NCBI GenBank assembly: GCA_002700865.1
Contig: PAFB01000151.1
Span: forward strand, 12,264 to 17,929
Source of the DNA: Rhodospirillaceae bacterium
Lineage (GTDB): Bacteria > Pseudomonadota > Alphaproteobacteria > UBA7985
DNA: 5,666 nucleotides
Direction: 5' to 3'
The translations under genes were made by a program, and so were the position numbers. Positions 1 to 5,504 of the stretch are shown one piece after another. Below the pieces are notes generated by a model. That model was given only the letters and a program-made list of their open reading frames with translations, ran no database searches and had not been told where the DNA came from. Each line of letters begins with the position of its first letter. The first letter of the stretch is position 1.

Positions 1-106
1 AAAAAGAATATCTGAACCAAAGATGCGTGACAAGTTCATCCCACAGCATCCAATCCAGAGTGAGGAAAATCGCACACGATCAAAATACCGACAGAAGGAA
101 CTTCGG

Positions 107-143
107 AAACAAAAACCGCCCGAAGGCTCCGACTCCTTCGGGC
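107..143 (-). terminator. Intrinsic terminator on the minus strand
   Basis: The two arms GCCCGAAGG (118-126) and CCTTCGGGC (135-143) form a perfect 9-bp GC-rich stem with an 8-nt loop. Read on the minus strand, the stem is followed after two G residues by five U (111-115) and, after one G, three more U (107-109). Read on the plus strand there is no T-tract after the hairpin, so it is not a good terminator for a gene entering from the left. It would end the candidate small RNA that starts near 175. Confidence 0.65.
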
Positions 144-175
144 AGCTCTGAGGCCAACAAAAGCAGCCTCTGTTT
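107..175 (-). ncRNA. Candidate small non-coding RNA, about 65 nt
   Basis: This stretch lies between a minus-strand promoter (184-212) and a minus-strand intrinsic terminator. The predicted RNA would contain two hairpins. The first is a GAGGC/GCCTC stem (166-170 pairing with 150-154) with an 11-nt loop. The second is the 9-bp terminator stem. I do not recognise the RNA as 6S, tmRNA, SRP RNA, a tRNA or an S-adenosylhomocysteine riboswitch, and it lies antisense to the upstream region of ahcY rather than to its coding sequence. The boundaries are inferred from promoter geometry and the terminator. It could instead be a chance promoter next to a terminator that serves something else. Confidence 0.35.
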
Positions 176-183
176 GAAGGCGG

Positions 184-212
184 ATTGTAGCATTTCGAAG
201 GCTTGCTGACCA
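184..212 (-). promoter_or_regulatory. Sigma-70-type promoter reading leftward (candidate small RNA)
   Basis: On the minus strand there is a TGGTCA -35 box (207-212, 4 of 6 matches to TTGACA), a spacer of exactly 17 bp, and a TACAAT -10 box (184-189, 5 of 6). TG sits one base upstream of the -10 box, giving an extended -10. Transcription would start near position 175 and run left, away from ahcY. No protein gene lies downstream before the terminator at 107-143, so the likely product is a short RNA. Confidence 0.5.
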
Positions 213-345
213 CGGCATAAGGCACTGAAATCCAGAAAACCGCGAGGAGAACGTGTCGCAAAGCGACGCCAAGACACCTCTTAGCGACAATCGGAACGGC
301 GTTGAGGGCTCAATTCTGCGGAACACTCGCAGCACGGCTATACTT

Positions 346-379
346 CATCCGGAATTCCGGATGGACGGGATTCCGGATG
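346..379. repeat. 18-bp perfect palindrome plus an extra half-site before ahcY
   Basis: CATCCGGAATTCCGGATG at 346-363 is its own reverse complement. The half-site TTCCGGATG recurs at 371-379, 16 bp after the copy at 355-363, and the shared direct repeat is in fact 10 bp (ATTCCGGATG). The cluster lies between a -10-like TATACT (339-344) and the preferred ahcY start at 403. It could be an operator for a dimeric regulator. In RNA, the left arm (346-354) could pair with either right-hand copy, giving two mutually exclusive hairpins. The ATG at 361 inside the repeat is in the ahcY frame and is a possible but poorly supported start. I do not recognise the motif as a known operator. Confidence 0.6.
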
Positions 380-391
380 CACCAATTACTC

Positions 392-396
392 AAGGA
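392..396 (+). promoter_or_regulatory. Ribosome binding site supporting the GTG 403 start of ahcY
   Basis: AAGGA lies 6 nt upstream of GTG 403, good spacing for a Shine-Dalgarno site. The alternative start at GTG 253 has GAGGAG (244-249) but only 3 nt of spacing. Together with the protein length, this favours 403. Confidence 0.45.
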
Positions 397-402
397 TTCA
401 AC

Positions 403-1899
403 GTGACCACCACCAACTCCACCGCCGTGACCTTCCTCGATACCGGCCTTCCATTGTTCTCCGACGAACATTTCCAAGTGGCCTGCACCTCGGCTGAAAC
501 CCTTCGATTCGGAAGGAAAGAGATCGATCTTGCTGAACATGAAATGCCTGGATTGATGGCCTTGCGTGAACGTTATGGCGACAGCAAACCTCTTGAAGGC
601 GCCAAGATCACGGGCTCTCTGCACATGACCGTGCAAACGGCAGCTCTCATTGAAACATTGACCGAGTTGGGCGCCGAAGTCCGCTGGGCCTCCTGCAACA
701 TTTTTTCCACCCAAGATCATGCCGCCGCCGCCTGCACTGTTGGGTGTGGGACACCAGAGTCCCCATCTGGGACCCCGATCTACGCATGGAAAGGCGAGAC
801 CCTCGAGGAGTACTGGTGGTGCACCCTCCAAGCCTTGCATTGGGGCGACGACCAACCGAACCTGATTCTGGACGACGGCGGTGACGCGACGCTGCTGGTC
901 CACAAAGGTGCCCAATTCGAGAAGGAAGGCAAAGTGCCCTCCCCCGACACCGCCGACAACCACGAGTACAAGGTCGTATTGCAGTTGTTGAATGCGGTCT
1001 TCGATGTGGATCCCACCTACTTCACCCGCAAAGCCGAAGCGATCCGGGGCGTCTCTGAAGAAACCACCACCGGTGTGCACCGCTTGTACCAAATGGCCGA
1101 GATGGGCCTGTTGCTTTTCCCCGCCATCAACGTCAACGATGCCGTCACCAAAAGCAAGTTCGACAACCTTTACGGCTGTCGGCACTCGCTGACCGACGGC
1201 ATCATGCGGGCCACCGACGTGATGCTCTCGGGCAAAGTCGCCGTCGTCCTTGGTTACGGAGACGTTGGCAAAGGTTGTGCCCAGTCGCTTCGAGGGCAAG
1301 GTTGCCGAGTCAAAGTCACCGAAATCGCCCCCATCTGTGCGTTGCAAGCCGCAATGGAAGGCTACGAGGTGGTCACGATGAACGAAGCGGTCGCCGATGC
1401 CGACATCTTTGTCACGACCACCGGAAACAAGGATGTCATCACGCTCGATCACATGAAAGCCATGAAGCACAATGCCATCGTGGGCAACATTGGCCACTTT
1501 GACAATGAGATCCAGATGTCAGATCTCGAAGCCCACCCTGGCGTCGAGAAGATCGAGATCAAGCCGCAGGTTCATGAATTCAAATTGCCCGAAGGGCATT
1601 CCATCATTGTGCTTGCAGAGGGTCGACTGCTGAACTTGGGCTGTGCCACTGGTCACCCATCCTTCGTCATGAGTGCGTCCTTCACCAACCAAGTGCTGGC
1701 CCAAATGGAATTGCACGACAACGCCGACCGGTATTCAAAAGACACGGTTCACGTGTTGCCGAAGCACCTCGACGAAATGGTTGCCCGTCTGCACTTGGAA
1801 AAATTGGGCATCAAACTGACCGAGATGACCACCGATCAAGCCGAGTATCTCGGAGTCCCCAAGGAAGGGCCGTTCAAGCCTGACCACTACCGGTATTGA
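403..1899 (+). CDS. ahcY: Adenosylhomocysteinase (S-adenosyl-L-homocysteine hydrolase)
   Basis: This cytosolic NAD-dependent enzyme reversibly splits S-adenosylhomocysteine into adenosine and homocysteine, removing the inhibitory product of methyltransferases. From GTG 403 the protein is 498 residues. Visible family motifs are FGRKE with AEHEMPG near 36-50, SLHMT 72-76, NIFSTQDHAAAA 99-110, DDGGDAT 157-163, EETTTG 219-224, KSKFDN 250-255, the NAD-binding loop GYGDVGKG 284-291, NIGHFDNE 362-369, NLGCATGHPSFVM 411-423 and the C-terminal KPDHYRY. It is the long bacterial form, carrying the extra loop after DHAAAA and the insert of about 40 residues after DDGGDAT known from the Mycobacterium enzyme (about 495 residues). 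The frame is open back to GTG 253 (548 residues), but those 50 codons look non-coding, the family length fits 403, and AAGGA sits at 392-396. The conserved Asp after the NAD-contacting Glu is Ala here (EIAP). It stands alone and ends in a strong terminator. The family call is firm; the start is not. Confidence 0.97.
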   Translation: MTTTNSTAVTFLDTGLPLFSDEHFQVACTSAETLRFGRKEIDLAEHEMPGLMALRERYGDSKPLEGAKITGSLHMTVQTAALIETLTELGAEVRWASCNIFSTQDHAAAACTVGCGTPESPSGTPIYAWKGETLEEYWWCTLQALHWGDDQPNLILDDGGDATLLVHKGAQFEKEGKVPSPDTADNHEYKVVLQLLNAVFDVDPTYFTRKAEAIRGVSEETTTGVHRLYQMAEMGLLLFPAINVNDAVTKSKFDNLYGCRHSLTDGIMRATDVMLSGKVAVVLGYGDVGKGCAQSLRGQGCRVKVTEIAPICALQAAMEGYEVVTMNEAVADADIFVTTTGNKDVITLDHMKAMKHNAIVGNIGHFDNEIQMSDLEAHPGVEKIEIKPQVHEFKLPEGHSIIVLAEGRLLNLGCATGHPSFVMSASFTNQVLAQMELHDNADRYSKDTVHVLPKHLDEMVARLHLEKLGIKLTEMTTDQAEYLGVPKEGPFKPDHYRY

Positions 1900-1947
1900 C
1901 CCAAGCAGGGGTTGCCCAAACCGCATCCCCCCAAAAAACTGCTTCAC

Positions 1948-1982
1948 GACTGGCCCCGATTGTTCGGGGTCAGTCTTGTTTT
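1948..1982 (+). terminator. Strong intrinsic terminator after ahcY
   Basis: A 12-bp stem (1948-1959 pairing with 1964-1975, one G-U wobble) with a TTGT loop is followed by TTGTTTT (1976-1982). It lies about 50 nt after the ahcY stop. The right arm contains the TGA stop of the convergent minus-strand gene (1970-1972), and the T-tract encodes that protein's last residues. On the minus strand a run of six T (1933-1938) begins about nine bases after the stem, so termination in that direction is possible but less well formed. Confidence 0.85.
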
Positions 1983-3187
1983 GCCTCCACCGATGCAGAA
2001 GCTTCCCGGGGCACTTCAATCTCAAACGAAGAAGATTGACCGTCCGCAGAAATCCAGCGTTTGATTGCCGCCGATTCAGATGCCCAGCGGCCAGCATCCA
2101 ATCGACGCTCCAAGAATCCTCGGTACAACTTGGTCAACGCACGGTCGCAGCTGAGAAAAGCGTCCACCCGCGCCTCCAAACCCTCTCGTTCCGTTTCAGG
2201 ACGCTCCGCTGGTTCCGGAAGACGCACCGAGTTGGGGGCGAATCGAACACCATCCAAAATCAAAGTCCAATGCTCAAGCCCAGACGCAATCATCAAACCC
2301 GCCTTGCGGGGCCACTTCCCATTTTTTAACCCTCGGCGGGCTTCTGGCGAGCGTGCCGGAGTGGTGGAACGAAGCCCTTGATCTCCACCCGCTTCCCAGG
2401 CACAACGCATGTCCAAAGCCTCAGTGATGGCCGCTTCAACCTCATCTTCAGCACCACGTTCAGCGCGGCACCACAGATCAAGCAAAAACTCGGCGCCCAA
2501 AAAGTCGTGAGGGTGTGGGGCACGCCCCCAGCCCACGCTGGGAACCTGTCCGCCTTCGTGGCCCCGAGGTGGCGGACCAAAAGACGTAGGGGTGGCGTCT
2601 TCCAAATCACGCAAGATGCCCTGTGAGGCTGCAAAAGACTCCGCAAAGACCCCTGCGGACTCGGGTTCGAGCTCGAGGTTCAAGGTCAAGCGGGCCAAAT
2701 CCACCAAAGCGGTTCGAGCGGCATCGCTTGGGGTCGAGGCCAAAAGCACGCCACCACCTCGATCCCACAACACGGGGAACATCCGGCTGGAACGGTGCAG
2801 GCCAGAAGTCATCTCGCGCCTTGCGCGATCGTCAACTTCTTCTCGCGCCGCTTTGCGGATGGCCGACTTGGAGCTTCCGGGTTCAGCAGCACCAAGCGCT
2901 TCCTCGTTTTGGAGCTGCCAGGCCAGACGCAAATCGGCAGGCAGCTTGAAGGCATCCAATCGGAAGCCCATCAAGACCGCGTCACCGAACAAATTGTCGG
3001 CATCAAACGTGCGATCCAAAAGATGACGCCCCCCGGACCAGCCGGCAATTGTGTCCGGTGGCGCGACGTCAAAGGACTCGGGGACCACCGCTTCACTCAA
3101 CTTTGCAAACAGTTCTGTGTCCGTGAGTTGTGGCGCGGATTTGACTCGAAATCTCTGCCACGCCGCTCGTCCTGATCGAAATCCCAT
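1970..3187 (-). CDS. Hypothetical protein, distant RdgC-like (recombination-associated) family
   Basis: The protein is 405 residues with an ATG start. Its order of segments recalls RdgC, a ring-forming DNA-binding protein that limits RecA loading. It has a short N-terminal strand segment (MGFRSG, RFRV), GWSGGRHLLD at 49-58, KLPADLRLAW at 81-90, and a charged helix rich in Arg, Lys and Glu at 107-125. RMFPVLWD at 135-142 is followed by VLLASTPSDAA at 147-157, DFLGAEFLLDLW at 228-239, and KAGLMIASGLEHWTLILDG at 295-313. I recall similar proteins with MGF-SG starts and FLG-EFL-LW motifs from planctomycetes, usually annotated as hypothetical or RdgC-related. It is longer than the roughly 300-residue enterobacterial RdgC, and identity to that protein would be low. 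No signal peptide or membrane segment is visible, so it is probably cytosolic or nucleoid-associated. It converges on ahcY and diverges from purF, so it is its own transcription unit. I see no clear Shine-Dalgarno site or promoter. That it is a real gene is well supported; the RdgC link is tentative. Confidence 0.8.
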   Translation of the reverse strand: MGFRSGRAAWQRFRVKSAPQLTDTELFAKLSEAVVPESFDVAPPDTIAGWSGGRHLLDRTFDADNLFGDAVLMGFRLDAFKLPADLRLAWQLQNEEALGAAEPGSSKSAIRKAAREEVDDRARREMTSGLHRSSRMFPVLWDRGGGVLLASTPSDAARTALVDLARLTLNLELEPESAGVFAESFAASQGILRDLEDATPTSFGPPPRGHEGGQVPSVGWGRAPHPHDFLGAEFLLDLWCRAERGAEDEVEAAITEALDMRCAWEAGGDQGLRSTTPARSPEARRGLKNGKWPRKAGLMIASGLEHWTLILDGVRFAPNSVRLPEPAERPETEREGLEARVDAFLSCDRALTKLYRGFLERRLDAGRWASESAAIKRWISADGQSSSFEIEVPREASASVEAKQD

Positions 3188-3264
3188 GCCCCAAACTTAC
3201 CGGGGAGCACTTCTCATCCGTCCTTTGCGACAGGTTGTCCCCACCCGCGTCTTGGAAGAGTTGT

Positions 3265-3293
3265 TTGGCGCGTGTCCTGAACCCTCGTAGAAT
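3265..3293 (+). promoter_or_regulatory. Putative sigma-70-type promoter for purF
   Basis: TTGGCG (3265-3270, 4 of 6) and TAGAAT (3288-3293, 5 of 6) are separated by exactly 17 bp in the 114-bp divergent spacer. The predicted transcription start falls around 3299-3302, at or next to the TTG start codon. The purF message would therefore be leaderless or nearly so, unless an upstream start site is used. Confidence 0.4.
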
Positions 3294-3301
3294 TTCAATT
3301 C

Positions 3302-5212
3302 TTGGGCGAGTCGATCCACCACGAATGCGGTTTGGCCTTCCTTCGGCTTCGCCGCCCGTTGTCGTGGTTCCGCGAACACCATGGTGACGCAGCTTGGGGG
3401 CTGCGATCCCTCGCCTTGCTCCTGCAAAAGCAGCGCAACCGTGGCCAAGATGGGGCGGGGGTTGGGGTGGTCCGATTTGAACACGGGCGAGGCGAGCCCT
3501 ATCTCGCTCGAGCCCGTCGGGCCGGCCCCGGCAACTTGGACCAATTGCTGGCGGTGATTTCTGAAGGAATGGATCAGGTCAACGATCTCTCGGACGCCGA
3601 ACTCGACGGCGCAAAGCGACACAGCATTGCACCGTTTTTGGGTGAAGTGATGCTTGGGCACCTGCGCTATGGCACCCACGGTGGACACTCCGAAGACCAT
3701 TGCCATCCGCTGTACCGACGAGGCGACCGTCGCTCTCGAAGCTTGATGCTGGCCGGCAACTTCAACATGACGAATGCGTCAGCCTTGTTCGATCAACTCC
3801 TCCGTTACGGGCTCGATCCCATTGGAGAATCGGACACCCAAATTGTGCTCGAGAAAATCAGCCACTTCTTGGAAGTGGAGAACCGGTTGATCGAACACGC
3901 ATGCGGAGAAGGCTCGCTGCAGAACCTCTCGGGCCGAGCTTTGGCCACCGAAATTGAGAACCAAATCGACTTGGTGCGGGTGCTGGAAAAGGCCTCCACC
4001 CTGTGGGACGGCGGATGGCTGTTTGGCGGCTTGTTGGGACATGGCGATGCGTTCCTCTGCCGCGACGCGCGGGGCATTCGACCAGGCTTTGTGTTGGAAC
4101 GCGATTCATTCGTGGCGGCGGCCAGTGAACGAGCGGCATTGGCCACCGTCTTCAACGCACCAATGGATGAAATTGCCGAGCTGACACCCGGAGAAGTTCT
4201 AGAGATCAAACGCAGTGGTGCCATTCGCCGCGAGGCCTACACCCCACAACAAACTCCGACGCGTTGCACCTTTGAACGGATCTACTTCAGCCGAGGCAAC
4301 GACCCAGACATCCATCGCGAACGGATCGAACTTGGGGAACGCCTCGCGCCCCAAGTCCTCGAGCGATTGGGAGACGACGTGCACAACGCGGTGTTTTCCT
4401 TTGTTCCCAATACCGCCGAAACAGCGGCCGAAGGGTTGGCCCGGGCAGCCACCAAGCTGGTTCGTCAGCAACACGCCGAGCAACTCTGGAACGATCTCAA
4501 CGGGGGTACGGCCAAACGGGAACAGTTGGACGCCCTCGTGGAGCCCACCATCCGTGTGGAACGCCTGGCCCACAAAGATCAACGCATGCGCACCTTCATC
4601 GCCAGCGATGCCACCCGCCGCGACTTGGTGCTCCACGTCTACGACGTCACCCGTGATTTGGTCCCCCCGGGGTCTACGCTGGTCATGCTCGATGATTCCA
4701 TTGTTCGTGGCACCACCCTGCGGGAATCCATCGTGGCCATACTGGACCGACTGGAACCGGCCCGAATTCTCTTCGTGTCAAGCGCCCCCCAGATCCGCTA
4801 TCCCGACTGCTATGGCATCGACATGAGCCAACTCGGGCGGTTTGTGGCGTTCCGGGCCGCCGTCTCGCTCCTGGAAGAACATGGAAAATCCGAGCTCTTG
4901 GAAGAAGTTGAAGTGGCCTGCCGGGAACAACTGGCCAGCGACCCCCATGCACCGGTGAATCACGTGAGCAAGATCTACAACGCCTTTGACGATGCCACCA
5001 TCGCGGACCGCATTGCCACTTTGCTGACCCCGCCGTCGGCCAAGTGCAAAGTGGAAGTTCTGTATCAAAGCGTGGCCGATCTGCAGGCCACCATGCCTCA
5101 GCACACCGGAACGTGGTACTTCGATGGTCAGTACCCCACACCAGGCGGGCAAGCCGTTTTGCATCGGGCTTACCTCAACTGGCGGCGAAATTCTGACGAA
5201 CGCTCGTACTGA
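3302..5212 (+). CDS. purF: Amidophosphoribosyltransferase, long form (class II glutamine amidotransferase)
   Basis: PurF catalyses the first committed step of purine synthesis, transferring ammonia from glutamine to PRPP to give phosphoribosylamine. The protein is 636 residues, longer than the roughly 500-residue E. coli enzyme but matching the long form common in Bacteroidota. The N-terminal amidohydrolase domain has HECG with the nucleophile at Cys9, QRNRGQDGAG 44-53, RYGTHG 122-127, GNFNMTN 152-158 and ESDTQ 176-180. The phosphoribosyltransferase domain has RIYFSRGND 326-334, FVPNTAETA 368-376 and the PRPP loop VMLDDSIVRGTTL 461-473, then PDCYGIDMSQLGRFVAFRA. A C-terminal extension (about 585-625, with WYFDGQYPTPGG) is also seen in the long form. 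TTG 3302 is the only usual start between the in-frame stop at 3278 and Cys9, so an eight-residue leader must be removed to free the cysteine. No Shine-Dalgarno site is visible. It is a single gene, followed by a weak terminator. The long form could have a role apart from classical PurF, but the key residues are intact. Confidence 0.92.
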   Translation: MGESIHHECGLAFLRLRRPLSWFREHHGDAAWGLRSLALLLQKQRNRGQDGAGVGVVRFEHGRGEPYLARARRAGPGNLDQLLAVISEGMDQVNDLSDAELDGAKRHSIAPFLGEVMLGHLRYGTHGGHSEDHCHPLYRRGDRRSRSLMLAGNFNMTNASALFDQLLRYGLDPIGESDTQIVLEKISHFLEVENRLIEHACGEGSLQNLSGRALATEIENQIDLVRVLEKASTLWDGGWLFGGLLGHGDAFLCRDARGIRPGFVLERDSFVAAASERAALATVFNAPMDEIAELTPGEVLEIKRSGAIRREAYTPQQTPTRCTFERIYFSRGNDPDIHRERIELGERLAPQVLERLGDDVHNAVFSFVPNTAETAAEGLARAATKLVRQQHAEQLWNDLNGGTAKREQLDALVEPTIRVERLAHKDQRMRTFIASDATRRDLVLHVYDVTRDLVPPGSTLVMLDDSIVRGTTLRESIVAILDRLEPARILFVSSAPQIRYPDCYGIDMSQLGRFVAFRAAVSLLEEHGKSELLEEVEVACREQLASDPHAPVNHVSKIYNAFDDATIADRIATLLTPPSAKCKVEVLYQSVADLQATMPQHTGTWYFDGQYPTPGGQAVLHRAYLNWRRNSDERSY

Positions 5213-5220
5213 TCGCGGCA

Positions 5221-5244
5221 GCTTTCACGTCCTTGAAAGCCTTT
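5221..5244 (+). terminator. Weak intrinsic terminator after purF
   Basis: GCTTTCA (5221-5227) and TGAAAGC (5234-5240) form a 7-bp stem with a 6-nt loop, followed by CTTTT (5241-5245). It begins 8 nt after the purF stop. The stem is short and only partly GC and the U-run is brief, so termination may be incomplete and some purF transcripts could read into rpsD. Confidence 0.4.
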
Positions 5245-5291
5245 TCGATCTCCTCCGAAAGCACCAAATCGTCGATTTCTGTTCCGAAGGG

Positions 5292-5311
5292 CCAGTCACG
5301 GGCTTGACTGG
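5292..5311. repeat. Inverted repeat over the -35 region of the rpsD promoter
   Basis: The arms CCAGTCA (5292-5298) and TGACTGG (5305-5311) are perfect complements separated by six bases. The right arm overlaps the -35 box TTGACT (5304-5309). The repeat lies upstream of the predicted transcription start, so it is more likely a DNA site (a possible operator) than part of the rpsD leader. It would form a hairpin only in read-through RNA from purF. It has no T-tract and is not a terminator. Confidence 0.5.
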
Positions 5312-5332
5312 TGACCCATATTCCGAGATAAT
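5304..5332 (+). promoter_or_regulatory. Strong sigma-70-type promoter for rpsD
   Basis: TTGACT (5304-5309, 5 of 6) and GATAAT (5327-5332, 5 of 6) are separated by the optimal 17 bp. This is the best promoter match in the window and suits a highly expressed ribosomal protein gene. Transcription would start near 5339-5340, giving a 5' leader of about 165 nt. Confidence 0.7.
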
Positions 5333-5339
5333 CGACGGT

Positions 5340-5504
5340 CCGCCTCCGGGCGAACCCGGTATCCAGGCACGAGGACGAATCCGTCCCCCCGACCTCCGGA
5401 ACATTGTTTGCACGCCGGCCACAAGCCGGTGGATTCGTTTCCTTCTCACGGATCCTCCCCGCGTCTTTCGCGGTCACGAGGTGCCAAATTCTAAGGAGCA
5501 GCCC
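5340..5504 (+). promoter_or_regulatory. Structured 5' leader of rpsD, possible S4 autoregulatory RNA
   Basis: Four small hairpins lie in the predicted leader. They are CCGGG/CCCGG with a CGAA loop (5346-5359), GGACG/CGTCC with an AATC loop (5373-5386), a CCGGC/GCCGG stem with a CACAA loop (5415-5429, extendable to seven pairs with one wobble), and CCGCG/CGCGG with a TCTTT loop (5459-5473). The last ends about 19 nt before the Shine-Dalgarno site. S4 is known to bind its own message leader and repress translation in E. coli and Bacillus, so a structured leader here suggests autogenous control. I cannot match it to a known S4 leader fold, and short GC hairpins can arise by chance in GC-rich sequence. 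Confidence 0.35.
5492..5498 (+). promoter_or_regulatory. Ribosome binding site of rpsD
   Basis: TAAGGAG lies 6 nt before ATG 5505. It is the clearest Shine-Dalgarno site in the window and fixes the rpsD start. Confidence 0.85.

Larger units (their letters stand above)
1..402. other. Non-coding or weakly coding lead-in upstream of ahcY
   Basis: I see no convincing protein gene here. Short open frames exist on both strands, but none resembles a known family. The frame that continues into ahcY is open from GTG 253, yet codons 253-402 use mixed third positions (roughly half G/C by hand count, including a rare ATA), while the codons just after 403 are strongly C-ending. The stretch does hold a minus-strand promoter and terminator pair (107-212) and a palindrome with a repeated half-site (346-379), both listed separately. 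A TATACT hexamer at 339-344 could be a -10 box for ahcY, but I find no good -35 box 16-19 bp upstream of it. Confidence 0.5.

Noticed and set aside
27..209. Plus-strand open frame of 60 residues at the left edge
   Set aside because: It runs through the terminator hairpin and minus-strand promoter, has no clear ribosome binding site, and its composition is not protein-like.
118..252. S-adenosylhomocysteine riboswitch upstream of ahcY
   Set aside because: The hairpins here do not match the SAH riboswitch layout as I know it, and the main hairpin terminates on the opposite strand.
310..1497. Long open frame (395 residues) on the minus strand opposite ahcY
   Set aside because: It lies antisense to a clearly conserved gene and has no family-like motifs. 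It is a by-product of the C-ending codon bias of ahcY.
3197..3706. Minus-strand frame of 169 residues overlapping the purF N-terminus and the divergent spacer
   Set aside because: It is antisense to the conserved glutaminase motifs and shows no family resemblance. The real minus-strand gene starts at 3187.
4199..4636. Minus-strand open frame of 145 residues inside purF
   Set aside because: It is fully antisense to the conserved phosphoribosyltransferase region and has no recognisable motif.
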